This document shows, piece by piece, positions 25,106 to 36,964 of a DNA stretch of 64,000 nucleotides. The stretch is from Gossypium raimondii. Taxonomy: Eukaryota; Streptophyta; Magnoliopsida; Malvales; Malvaceae. The notes below the pieces were generated by a model. The model made no database searches. It had not been told where the DNA came from and saw only the letters and a list, made by a program, of their open reading frames with translations. The position numbers and the translations under genes are program-made. Location: the NCBI RefSeq assembly GCF_025698545.1, contig NC_068576.1, forward strand, positions 14,578,028 through 14,642,027, read 5' to 3'. Each line of letters begins with the position of its first letter. Position 1 is the stretch's first letter.

Positions 25106-26152
25106 GACCTTGCCAAAGTTTTTATTTAACTCATGGTTTGTGATGCTATGTGTTTATTCTTTCTTGTATGTTGGCTGAGTTTGCAAGAGCTCACACACTC
25201 CTTTCTAAACACAGTAGATAGTTAAATCACATGATGAGTAGCAGTGAGGTGAGTGATCTCGGCAAAACATAAATATTGAAAAGGTGATACAAGCGAATTC
25301 TAGATTAAAGGCAATATGGGTTTCTACTTGGGCTTAGAATTAACTTTTTGTTGACTTCGCCAATTGTTCTAGGACTCGGTTATTTTTTATGATTTATTAT
25401 GTTTTCCTTGTGTTTTTGCGAATCGATAATACTTTATAAACACATCTGAATTTTAAGTATATGGATAGAGTCCAAGTCTGATTAATGTTTTCTTTATTTA
25501 CAATTTCTTACTTAAGTAATTAATTTCTAAGCATAGTGTTCGCCATAAGCAATAGCATGAAATATTCAAAACTGAACAAACTCATATAGGGTTCGCCAAA
25601 TCTGCTGTGAAGTGACAGAGTTGACAAACTATGCTAAGTTCGAACCCCTACAATTGGCGAACTACTATCTGCGAACCCTTAATAACCTTTTTGATAAAAT
25701 CTGATCCGCGGAATAGGAGAGACCCAACAAATCGTGTTCGTGGAAACTAAACACATAGAGGTAATTCGCGAGACCTACCTTTGTAAAAAGAAACTTACCC
25801 CATGAAAGGCTTAGAATGTGCAAGCTATGCAGAGGTGCGAACCCCAATTTCAGATAGATGAACTGTTGTGATTCCGCAAGGTACATTGTTTTGCAAAACT
25901 TAGGTTCGCATGTTCTTAATTCCTTTCTTTAAACATTTATGACTTCAAGAAAAAAATTAAGCCCTTGCAAGATCATGAAGCAAGCAAATTGATTTCGGGA
26001 GCTTGTGCTTCCTTAAACCTATACATGTTTTATTTGTTTTAACTTGTGGTGTGATGGAGGTTAGGTTGGGTGTTAATGGAGAGTCACTTATGTGGCTAAT
26101 GTGGCGTTCCATAGCTCGGGTTCGGTGACTGGATCGGGTATTGGGTGTTACA
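25106..26152 (+). mobile_element. Truncated gypsy LTR-like end (right half of an interrupted repeat)
   Basis: It ends ...GGATCGGGTATTGGGTGTTACA at 26152, a plus-strand gypsy LTR 3' end. The last about 75 bp are the inverted counterpart of 21028-21102. Repeated GTTCGC / GCGAAC motifs occur at 25555-25870. No target duplication flanks the 21028-26152 pair, so two different LTR fragments are as likely as one element. Confidence 0.45.
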
Positions 26153-27159
26153 TTCTATAATTTTTTTAATATTAAATTAGAATCTATCATGTGTCACCAA
26201 CTGATTGGTCCAACATTTGATTTTAATTGTCAACATGATCAAAGACAAAAATCGTTAATAGAGGAGCTTAGACTCAATTGGGTGCAAAATTATTGCAATG
26301 ACTTAATTATTATTTTTTTCGTTTTTCTTTTTCAAAGATATGTTTTTTTAACTATAAGCCTAAAATTGATAAATAGTATAATGATTTTAAAATGAAAGCA
26401 GTACAAAGTGTTACATTGGCAAACAATAAGAATATGCCCCCATTGGATACACCAGCCGACCGAACATGCTACTTGGTAGAGTCTTGTTCATTTAGGCAGA
26501 ACACACACACACATATATATACGCACTTGTTTTATCTGCCTTCCTTGTCCCAAACTAACCTTTGTTTGGATTCACTCATTTGTTTTCTTATAAATACTAA
26601 CATGTCCGTTCTAATTAATATAGTTCTTATTTCTTATAATTAAATATGATGTGATTAGGCAATGTCGCTTTGCATTTGTTTGAGAAACGTGGAGAAAAGT
26701 TGGTGGACGGACAGCAAGTCCAACCCAATGCCAGGCTCTCAGACAAAATTTAGATTAGAAAATTGAATTTACGTGTCCAACTCGACGGCTCCCACAAATT
26801 TCTAATTATATGACACGACGAAAAGACAAGGTTGAAACAAGCTTATTGGCTCACTTTCTCATTATATTGATTTCTTAAATCTGATACATGATAATGTGGC
26901 ATCTAATTTGTTTGTTTTGTTCTATCCACGATTTTCAATTCCCGTTATAAATCAAGACCACACATTAGAAACATTACCAGCTACCTGGCATGGCTTATAG
27001 ATTATTTTAGTTACCTAATTTCGTACATGAAGAAAACAATTACTCAATAAAAAGGGAAAAAGAAAACAAAAGGTTTAATTCAAACAAATGTTTTAACAGG
27101 TAGTTCAAGAGTACTGTTTGAACATTTATACCATTTTAACCAAGTTCATGTAATTTGTC
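26153..27159. other. Intergenic spacer downstream of the bHLH gene
   Basis: AT-rich DNA with an (AC)n/(AT)n microsatellite at about 26500-26522. The last few hundred bases must include the 3' UTR of the minus-strand bHLH gene. No coding similarity was recognised. Confidence 0.5.
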
Positions 27160-29190
27160 TTACCTGAAATGGTCCATGGGCCCGGATTGGTTCCAAAATT
27201 CCAGTCCCACCGATGTATTTGAAGAAATCATGTTTGGCAGGTCGAGCACCAATTCAGGGTTTGAGGAACTGCATTGGTTTGGTATGTCAAAAACCATCTG
27301 CGGCTGGGTTTCTTGAGTTGCTGGCACCGTGAATGACGCATTCGTGTCGATTCTTGTTTGGGAAAACTGGACTGGTTGCGGAACTCCAGCCAAGCACATG
27401 GGATGCATGCTTAATCCATTTCTCATTGATAGTATCTGAGATTTCAAACACAAAAGTAAAATAAATCACAAGTGAACTTTTAGCCCATCTGTCATCAGCC
27501 TACAAAACAAATATCCTGCAGCAGATAGAACTCAAGTCCACAGTGTTCATGTAATCGTGACCTTAAATGCAGGCATATTCCCTTGTTTATTTTGAAGTAG
27601 CGGTACCATTTTTATGTCAATGTCATCAGTGGATTAATTAGGAGGTAGGTCTTGAATGCCAATGAATATACTACATGCCTATACCTCTGTTACAAAGATA
27701 CCGGTGTGACCGCCTGATACAAATATGTTTTTTTTTTTTTTTAAGTTACACAATTTATTTAGAAGATCCTCGAGTCATCTTCGAATTTGTGTTGGACAGA
27801 TGTTGAATATGGGTTTACTTCAAGAAAGATATATATAACAGAGATAACACAACATAGCATATGGTTGTGGATGTCAAATTTCTCTACAATCAATCAAGTC
27901 ATGATCTTAACTTTCATATGACTCAAAGATTTGCTCAAGAGGGTTAGAAGGGTTCCCTTAGATGGCCTGGCAGAATGCCATTGCATACAATTCGAAACAA
28001 GGCATTAATAGCACATGGACTTGGTAATGAGTTTTGAAATGTTTTAGTTTCTTTCAATATCTTCAAAATTCTCGTTACTTTGGATGGTGGGTTCACCCAG
28101 AAAAGGAAAAGAGAGTAAAGTTGTTAGCATACCCGAACTTGAAGCTGAAGGTGCTTCAAGTATTCAATAACTTCATCGAGCATCGAAGCTTTATCTGTCT
28201 GCCAATCCCTCAATTATTACCCAAATTAGTAATGCCACAAGGTAGAACACAAAGTAAGCAATAGAAAGACAAGATAAAGTTTTCGAACATTATTATATGA
28301 ACGTCTCAAAATTCGTATAAATACATAATGTAAATATGGCTATACAAATACAAGATGAATAAATGGAACGAAATGGGCAGATGAGAAGTAGAAAATGTAT
28401 ACCTTGTTGGCATTTGGAACCAGGTTTTGCAATGCTTTCATTTTCTCATTAATCCTACTCCTCCTCCTCTGCGTCATTCAAAAACCAAAACCATAAATCA
28501 ATAAAATCCATGAAGAAACCAATCCAATGAACCAAGAAATCCCATTATTATAGATTTAGTACAAAAACACCATAGATCAAACTAGTAACCTTTTCAGACA
28601 AATTATGAACCTCGGCTGCTCTGTTTCTTTTTGAGGAACTACGAGATGGTGCTGACTTTGGCGGTGCCTCATCAACCAATGCTTCAAGACCCTCTTGCCT
28701 AGGACAAATTTCGAACTATCGAGAACAAAATTTTAATCTTTGCTCAATTTGAATTCTAAAAATGGCCAGAAATATCCCGTTGAAATAGAAAACTTGATTT
28801 TGCAAATGAATCTTGTGATGGTCACTACTGTTTACTTCATGTAATCAAATTTAAGCACTGCATGTATGATGTATACTATCTTTCTTAAGATCTTAACTTT
28901 CTAAACCAAAATGACCCAAATTCTCTCCTTTTTCTTCAACATTTTCTTGGCAAAAGAATCATAATAATAATAATGATAATGAAACAGCAAAACCAGACAC
29001 TTACCTCACTTTCACAGTCTTGATCATCAGTTGTACCATTCTCACCAGCTGCTGTGATCATATTACCCGACCCTCCGCTCTGTCTCTCAGAATAATCAAT
29101 CATCCCTTTCTTTACTGCTCCGCCACCAGGCGGAGCCTCTGACCGTGAGAACCGCCGTGGATTCTCAGTTAGACCCCCAAAGTAGGCCAT
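27160..29190 (-). CDS. bHLH transcription factor, SPATULA/ALCATRAZ-like
   Basis: Five exons: 29190-29005, 28715-28590, 28468-28403, 28198-28133 and 27435-27160, all phase 0, giving 239 residues. The bHLH domain spans exons 2-4: the basic region RAAEVHNLSEKRRRSRINEK has the His-Glu-Arg triad expected for E-box/G-box binding, followed by ALQNLVPNANK, the loop TDKASMLDE, and helix 2 VIEYLKHLQLQV. The following SMRNGLSMHP is typical of SPT/ALC and PIF-related factors. These nuclear factors act in carpel margin, dehiscence-zone and light/temperature responses. The length is nearer ALC (about 210) than SPT (about 370), and no PIF phytochrome-binding motif is evident at the N terminus. Exon 2 must start at 28715, because the later AG at 28701-28702 breaks the frame; this adds FEICPRQ before EGLEALVDE. 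A donor-like GTAAG overlaps the stop codon. Confidence 0.9.
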
Positions 29191-29705
29191 CCCAGAAGCC
29201 GAAGAAAAAGAAGAAGAATGAACTAGAATTTGATGAAGAAGATTGCATATATAAACAAGTTCGGGTATATAATTCTAATCACATTTATTATCCTTCTTAT
29301 AATGAAACATGTTAAGGTTAATGTTATCATCTCCCCTTTTTAGCTTTGTTTTTTCTCTAAGCAGTTTAAAATATTTCTTCTTTTCATGTGGTTCGGTTAC
29401 CGTCTTCTTTTGCCCTTTTCCTTTTCTTTCTTTTGAAACAAACCGAGTTGCATTAATAGGTTTTTCTATTATATAGTATTTAGACGGATTGTTTTTGTTA
29501 ATGATGAAATGATAATACTATCACTGATTTTTTTTCACAATTTCTTTACAAATTTTGTACTTTGATTAAGTCAACCTATTGAATTCAATACTTATAGGTG
29601 TTCAAAGTCATATTATCTTGATTTATCAATAATAATTCAAACTTGGCCAAATCTATCATCCCGATTAGAGGGATTTTGTTGTGTATTTCAAATTTAAAGT
29701 CTTAT
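29191..29705. other. bHLH 5' flank
   Basis: Probable promoter and leader of the minus-strand bHLH gene. GAAGAAAAAGAAG-type purine-rich leader sequence lies just upstream of the ATG (29195-29220), and a TATATAAAC-like site is at 29247-29255 in plus orientation (its complement GTTTATATA reads on the coding strand). No other feature was found. Confidence 0.4.
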
Positions 29706-29912
29706 ATTGTATGAAACTGTGATTCCACGTTCATATCTTTTTTCAATACAAGAATGTCATCAAATCAAAATTTTTCTCCTGATTTTCAGCTTTTTTTCTC
29801 CTGAAAAAATTTAAATTCAACTAAAAATACTAAAAATCAGGAAGAACTATGATTTGTCATTCTCCTATTAAAAAATTGATAAAAATAACGTGAAATCACA
29901 GTTTCATACAAT
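29706..29912. mobile_element. Foldback MITE, 207 bp
   Basis: The ends are inverted repeats: ATTGTATGAAACTGTGATT at the left, and the same 19 bases on the minus strand at the right. The inverted similarity continues inward through AGAATG(A)CA and a CTGATTTTCAG/CTGATTTTTAG block, so most of the element can fold into a hairpin. Flanks CTTAT and CTTTT agree at four of five bases; no clear duplication. A diverged relative lies at 30707-30871. Confidence 0.75.
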
Positions 29913-30706
29913 CTTTTCTCATAACGATTATATATAATTTTCGCAATGGGAACCAATTGGTGTGTGCGCCGTTTACAATGAACTGTGCATTTCTTTATGG
30001 TATAAGTTTTGCCATACACGATTTTAATACTTCTGTTTTTATTTTTATCCTTCCCATGGCTTCTCAATTAGTATTCTCAAAGGCGTCAAGCGCAATTCAT
30101 GTAATTAATAAATAATTAGTAAAATAAGACGGATTTTAATATAGTTTGTTTTATAAATTCAAATCATTGTTTAGTAGTTCAAGTCAAATATTTTACTTAA
30201 TCTATTCTAAATTTTTTTAAAAAATAAGTATGAAATACCTTTAGTGTCGTGACCTTAGCTATTCAATGTTGCAACATCAGAGGTAAATTATTTAGAGCAT
30301 GCCTGAAACATCTAAAACCAATTCTAAACTATCATCAAGCATTCCATAACACTTTTAAACATTATAAAACGTAAAACTCTTTCAAAATAACATGTAATTC
30401 AACATATATCTCAATCAAAGCTTAACTAAATTCTTAGAACTAACAAAATATTCAAGATTCACTAATAGTTTTATACATGTACTTTGATTTAATCTATGTA
30501 CATGCCATAATTTAATCCCAAAAGATCAAAATTATATTCACTTCCAAGCTAATAAAACAAAGATAATAACTCATGCACAAAGAAAAGGCACACGTGGAAG
30601 GTACCTATCTATTGCTTTTAGTCATCGAACATATAGAAGTAAAATTTGTGTTAATTAATCTAAAAATAAATTCGTATACATTTAGGCACCTTGTAAAAAG
30701 AAAGGG
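29913..30706. other. Intergenic AT-rich DNA between two MITEs
   Basis: No coding similarity and no recognised repeat boundary; a few open frames are too short and compositionally biased to support. Confidence 0.4.
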
Positions 30707-30871
30707 ATTGTATAAAACTGTGATTCTACGTCATTCATATCCCTTTCTAATAAGAGAATGACAAATCAGATTTTTCTTCTTGATTTTTAGTATTTTCAGT
30801 TAGATTTAAATTGTTTCAGGAGAAAAAACTTGATTTGTCATTTTCCTATTAAAAAGAAATATAAATACAAT
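30707..30871. mobile_element. Foldback MITE, diverged and shortened relative of 29706-29912
   Basis: It begins ATTGTATAAAACTGTGATT (18 of 19 bases shared with the first copy) and shares the AGAGAATGACAAATCA and TTTTCAGTTAGATTTAAATT blocks. The right end keeps TGATTTGTCATTTTCCTATTA but has lost the terminal CACAGTTTCATACAAT, ending at AATACAAT. Confidence 0.65.
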
Positions 30872-31433
30872 TCATTTTTATTTGTTATTTTGGGTGTTGC
30901 AATCCGTCCCTTAATTACTGTCATAGTGGCACCAAGCGTTACCTTACATGTCTCTACTTACGTGCCCTATTGTGATTCGCGAAATAGATCTGGTATCCAA
31001 CCCACTTCAGTCTACCCGACATGCGGAACCACCGCAGTATCTGCGTCTCTATCATCAAACATCACACACTGAAGGATTACAGAAAACATCCAGACACGGC
31101 AAGCTAATATACGCTCATTATGTCTACGACTTTGGTTGGTGGATAGTGTGATGATGCAATGATATGTGAATTGATCAGACGGTGGGGGATTTCGTTTTTT
31201 CCAAAGGAATAAATTAATCAGAAACATGTGCGGAAACCTTGGCATTTTCCAACTCAAATGAAATATGAAACTGGAGTTTATTGAAAATTAAAATTTAATC
31301 TGAAAACATCTGTTGCTAAATAACATCAAACGAAAAAGTAAATAAAACAACTGAAATGATACTGAGCTGATAATCCTCCTATTCCTTAAGCATGCAGGCA
31401 CGCAAACATCATTAACCATGGTGGATCCAATTC
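30872..31433. other. Intergenic DNA including the E3-ligase 3' side
   Basis: The stretch 30895-31100 is less AT-rich than its surroundings and has no recognisable coding similarity in either direction. The last part should hold the 3' UTR of the minus-strand RING gene. Confidence 0.4.
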
Positions 31434-33589
31434 TCAAATAGCCAAAGCTGTCTTCTTGCAAACGGGGCACGAATTCTTCTGCACGAGCCATTGCTTAATG
31501 CAATTGAAGTGAAAGTCATGACCACAGTCCAGCTTACCAAGCTCTTCTCCATTAACATAGTCCTCCTGTCAACAGTTCCCAAACATATATACAAATATAG
31601 TTACATTCCATTTTTATCTTAGATTTAATTTGTATTAGTAGATGAATTTATTTGTTTTTGTATCATTTGTGGTGAATATGAATGAGTGGACAATTGCAAC
31701 CGTAACATTATAACCTGACAGATACAGCATGGTTCAGCTTCGGTAGGAGGTTGGACTGTGATGGGCTGATATTTTCGCCTCCTCAGATTAGCCATAATAG
31801 TTTCCTCGCTTAGCCCAGTGCTAACATCCCCAATTTGCTCTTCCAGGTCCAGTAGTTCCTAAACCCAACAAATGATCTTCAGGATTTAACAAAATCTGAA
31901 ATCAATGCCACTGAATTACAACCATTTAAATGTTACCTCATAAGACATATTATCAACATCAACCCGCATCTCATCATTATTCTCGTCCAAGTCACGCATT
32001 CTATTCAAATATGAACGACCGAGCAGCATTGCATCCTGCAGGCAAAAGCATAATATGGCAGCAATTTCCTTTATGTTGATAGCTAAAGGATTAGTCTAAA
32101 CTCCAACGTGTCTTAGGATACCTCAGCTTTACACCAAATAATAATAAAGTTTATATCTTACCTCAAGTCGTAAGTTACCGGCCCTACGTAAAAGTCGCAA
32201 GTAATTGCGAAGCTGTTATGGCAAAGTCGTATTTAGTTCCCAAATTAATCCCAATTTTCAAAGCCAACTAAATGGAGGAAAATAGTCTGTTGAGCAAACC
32301 TGATATAGCAGCCTTCTTCTCCTTTGAGCGGCAAATTGGGATAATGGTATAGGCGAGAGTGAGACTCGAGAATGATGACCAGCTTGTCTCTCAGCAATGG
32401 CTCCCAACCTTTGTGGAAATTGAGCAGGCCTAGGATTACCGCCTCTCATTAAGGCGTCCATGTCTCGAACAGTAGAAGGAGCACCATAATGATCATAATG
32501 TATTGGGCCATAATTCGCCATCCTCCAGGCCTCAGAGCGGTCGGCCAAGTGTTGCTGTCTCTGTCCATATTGTTCAGCCACATTTAGTTGAGGGTACCCC
32601 ATGGACGAAAATGGTGTATGCATGCCTGAACCTGCTTGGGTTCTCGAAGAAGCAGCAATGTTCCCAGGAAAGCCTGCGTTCCCATTGAGCAAGTTCATGT
32701 TTGCTTGCAGTTGCATGTTTGCAGGGGGAATCATCACAGGTGAAGGAGCAAATGGCGACATGGTTGCCCCATTCCAATATTGGGGAGGCTGATGAGGAGC
32801 TTGCAACGGATTAGTGTTAGGGGCTCCTACAGTAGGCTGCTGCAACATGGCTTGATTTACCATAACTGGAAGTTGTGGTGAGCTAAAGTGACCATACGAT
32901 GAAAATGCTGGTCGTTGATGACCAGTTGGTTGTTGTAAATTGGAATAGTTTGAGTTCCACTGCCACAAGTTCACTGGCCCTGGGTTTTGTTGATTCACAG
33001 TTGGTCTGAAACGAGTATTTCTTTGAAAGTAGTCGATTTGTCCAACCTGTACTGTCGGGGGAGCAGCCACAGGTGCAGCTGAATGAGTGCCAGTATGGAC
33101 GGAATTGGCTCCATTTAGGGTGTTGATGATGACATTGTTTTCGGGTGGTGGTACTTCAGCCGCCCTTCTTTTGCATAAAAGCCTTCTTTGAGCATCAGTT
33201 GGAAGACCAACTCGACTGATGTTCTCTTCTACAACATATCCCGCACTTCCTGAATGAATCATGACTGGGCTGGAGGAACCACCACCAGAGGTTGGGATTT
33301 GATCATCACCCGAGGCATTTAAAGTTCTAAGAAGGTCCAAGGATAGGAACTGTGCCAAATTCTCCTCACTGTCTTCAACATTCAGGTCTATGTTACGCTG
33401 GAGAGGACCAGAACCGGTGACTTGGCCTGGACCCGTTGGAGCAACGGCAATATGACCATTATTGGGGTTCACCCCAATGTTCTCTGCAGAAGGTCTAAAG
33501 GTGGGGTGTTGTCTGGTGCCAAGACCGCCATTGAAGCCAGAGTTCCCTGGGGAAGAATTTGAGCTACTGCCTTGACCTTGGTTTTGCAT
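31434..33589 (-). CDS. RING-H2 E3 ubiquitin ligase, MBR1/RHG1A-like
   Basis: Five exons: 33589-32300, 32212-32162, 32035-31937, 31858-31715 and 31565-31434, all GT-AG and phase 0, giving 571 residues. The large first exon encodes a disordered Asn/Gln/Ser/Pro-rich region with NIDLNVEDSEEN near residue 65. The conserved C-terminal part has MRVDVDNMSYEELLDLEEQIGDVSTGLSEE followed by a RING-H2 (C3H2C3) finger: CCIC, then CGHDFHFNC, then CPVC, with the E2-contacting Trp in IKQWL. This arrangement is that of the MBR1/MBR2/RHG1A/HIP1 family, which ubiquitinate nuclear substrates (MBR1/2 target MED25). The first ATG is MQNQGQG. A splice-acceptor-like ATATTAG lies just upstream at 33599-33605, so a 5' exon, coding or not, may exist. 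It ends KKTALAI. The substrate here is unknown. Confidence 0.9.
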
Positions 33590-36500
33590 TATGCCCAACT
33601 AATATTTCCTTCAACCTTAACCAATCTGAAAACACAACACCCAAAATTAACTTACAAACTAGTACATAAAATGATAATCCTATATAAATACGCTTGCTAT
33701 AATTATTTAAAAAACAACAACACATGTATTAATGAAGTTGTATGTTTTTCACATTATTAAGAACAGGATTTGCTTATTTTCTTTTTTTCCTCTTCAAAAT
33801 TGCTGTAGTCTAAGAAACAAAGTTCCTAGAAATTGATAACAAAATCTTATAAAGAAGGCATCCTAAAGAGGTATGTATACAAGAGAAGCTTATAAAGTTA
33901 TCTCCATTTACAAGCAGTCTGTACCATATATACTTTAAAATCAGATCAATCCTACTTCAATTCTTCATTTATTTTAACAAACACTTTAGCATATACATTG
34001 AACATGCTTGAGTTTGTTAAATGAAATTTTAATTGAGCAAAAATTAAAACATATAAGAAGATGATACCAATTAACATAAAGGCTACAGAATAAATTAACT
34101 ATGAAAAAGAATCAAATTAACCATATAGCAACATACTTAACCTTTCTCAACCTCCAAATCTTTAAACATAAAAAGAACAAATTGAAAGCCCCGAAATTCG
34201 ATTCTGTGCGTATGTTGAAGTAACAGGAATAACATAAATATAAAGGATTTTGTAGAATTATTACTAAACTATGTAGAGATATAAGAGAAATAAAGCAAAA
34301 AAATGGGTAAAGAAGAAACCATCAAAGCATCCATCTTTTGTTTTGCAAATAAAATAGAAATCATAATTGATTAAAAAAATATATTTCAAGCTGCACTAGG
34401 ATGTAACTCCACAAAATTAAAGAAGCAAAATCTGGACTACATATAAAACCAAGCCTCTTAATGAGTCTATCAAACTGAATGGAAAAGAGAAGAGATTAAC
34501 TCTCTGATTTGAACACAAAAAGAAGAGCAAAGAAAAGGGTGTATACCAAAAGTGATGAAAACAGGCAATGAAATTTTGAGCAAAACAGACTGAATTTATA
34601 AGCACCCGAGATTGGTTTTTCCACCAAAACTTAATCTGTGAAATTTATTTCTTGGTGCAACATGACAAATGCCAAGCAATTGGTTTTTATTACACTGTGT
34701 TTTTATTATAAAAGTGAAGGTTTTTGGAGATATTTAAGCGAATCTGAATTAATTACTATGGAAAAAGGTGACAACTATGGTAGTAAGCAGGTTTTTTGGT
34801 TGCCCGTTGACCAATTGTATACTCTGCATTTTTTTTGGTTCTGTTTTACTCTTCATGTCCGTTTTATAGTATATGTTGGGAGTTTGTGCTATTCTTCAAA
34901 AATATAGTCTCAAATGTTTGAACCTATTTTCTCTCCTAAAATATATAATGTGTCTTATCATTGCACTCAACATTTGTTCAGTATATCTAATAATTTTCAT
35001 ACTCATATTGATATATGTATTTTATTATGATATAATTGTATTTAAAATACTTTATATAGTGTCTAATATTATTAGTTTTCATAATTTTTTAACCAAACAA
35101 TTATAAAACACTTAATGTTAACATCAAACACCATGCTTATACATATAATGTATAGATTATGAATGTTAGAATTCAAATTTCATTATTCTTTTCCAAAATC
35201 ATGTATATTTGAAAAAGTATGTAAATTTAATTAATTGTAATTATATAGGTGTATAATGTTGAGTTAATTTAAATATCTTAATTATATTTTCTAATTCTTA
35301 TGCCATTTGGAAAATTACAAAGATAATTACCCATGAAAACTTATTTCTTTTTTTTTAGATTTGTACTTTTTAAATTTTAATTAGATACAAACATGTTTAT
35401 AAAATTAACATTTCTTGTAATTACAATAAACTATAATTACTATTTTAATAATTACACCTTTGTATTTCAATATTCAACAACTAAGTTTTCGCTAATATAT
35501 CTCAAGATACAATACGATTGAAGTATCATAACTCTTCGTACATTTGGAATTTAATCATTTACTTTATAAATTTGAAAATCCAAGTTCAATTGTTAATAAT
35601 GTTAAAAATTTTCATATTAAATTCAAGTTTATTACAATTGTCATTTTTTTCTTTTTCTTTTTTTAACCTATATCTTAAATTCTACTACCACGTGACCAAA
35701 GGGATTAAGGCCAAGAAAGCATTCACATCTTCAAGCCGAGAAGTAACTGAAACATAATCAAATTGTTCTCTTTCCATCCTTTTACATCTTCAAGATTGAA
35801 GTGCCATACATATCCTTCTAACATTTTCTTTTTTCCCATCTGTAGTTCACATTTCTAACACCTATTTTTAGTTGTTCATTAATTTAAACAAATTTGAGGA
35901 ACAGAAAATCAATATAAACAAACCTGTGTGTACGTATATCTAAATCAGTTAATAGTCATATCTACATATGCCCAAAATTAGTCAATTTCACACCCAGTCT
36001 CAGACGTTATGAAAACTGTACAAGGAAACAGCCTGAAATAATTATTGTAACATGACAAGGAAATATTTGTCAATAAAGGAAAGCATTTAATTCACTTGGA
36101 TATGTAACGCATACCAGGTCGACGGTTTTATCTTTTCAAAACCTCCTATTTTTTCTAATCTAAGATAAGTTTAAACTTTTATATGTTTCCTAGAGGAACA
36201 AATTGACTTACATTTGTTGATGTAGAGTTTGTGTGTGGAAGAGAGATAAAATTTCTATATGATAATTGGAGGTGAACTAGGTTGGGGACTGAATTTGGTA
36301 GTGTAATAGTATAGGCAAAATTTTAAAGACAAAAAGATGGTCAAGATAGGTTATACAAAACCCTTTGTGGTGGGGTTCTCATTGTCCAATTGTCTCTTGC
36401 AAAGATTCTATTGTTATAATAGTTGATGTCTCTCATTATGTATTACAAGAAAAATGAGCATTAGTAACTAAACTTTGCAATAACATAACGTGCTTCAGTG

Positions 36501-36960
36501 CACTCGAACCTACATTCTCCTATATTGATAATAATATTCATGTCAATTGAATTAAAACTCAATCGACATTAGTAATATTTTAAAAATATTGTTATGTAGT
36601 TTAATTTTTATTTATTTATCGCAACAACATTAAATATCGTTGAATAAGCTTGAACTATTTTGCAAGACATTTAAATGTTGTTGTGGAATTTAATTTTATG
36701 ATTTACTACTAACAATAAAGTTTATTGTTACAAATTTTTAACTATGTAATTGATTATGCATACTTATAATAATTTATTACATTTAGTTTTTTTAAAAGAC
36801 GAAATAAGGAGAGAACAAATAAAACAAGACTTGTCATTGTATCAAGCTATGGGAAGGTCTGTTCAAGAGAGTTCTTCAACATAAAATAATTAGACTTAAG
36901 AAATTAACTTGAAATATATACCCATGGTCCAAAAAAGAGAACAACTGTTGATTCAGATAT
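33590..36960. other. E3-ligase 5' flank and long AT-rich spacer
   Basis: About 33590-34620 should hold the 5' UTR, a likely leader intron and the promoter of the RING gene. From 34.6 to 36.9 kb the sequence is very AT-rich with no supported gene. A TACAAGAAAAATGAGC motif at about 36444-36459 recalls a CACTA-transposon end, but has no matching partner. Confidence 0.5.
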
Positions 36961-36964
36961 TTAA

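Noticed and set aside
30895-31100. Less AT-rich segment between the MITE and the RING gene
   Set aside because: It was considered as a viral or captured gene fragment, but no frame has a recognisable motif.
36444-36459. TACAAGAAAAATGAGC, similar to a CACTA-transposon end
   Set aside because: The leading CAC is missing, no inverted partner was found and there is no 3-bp duplication.
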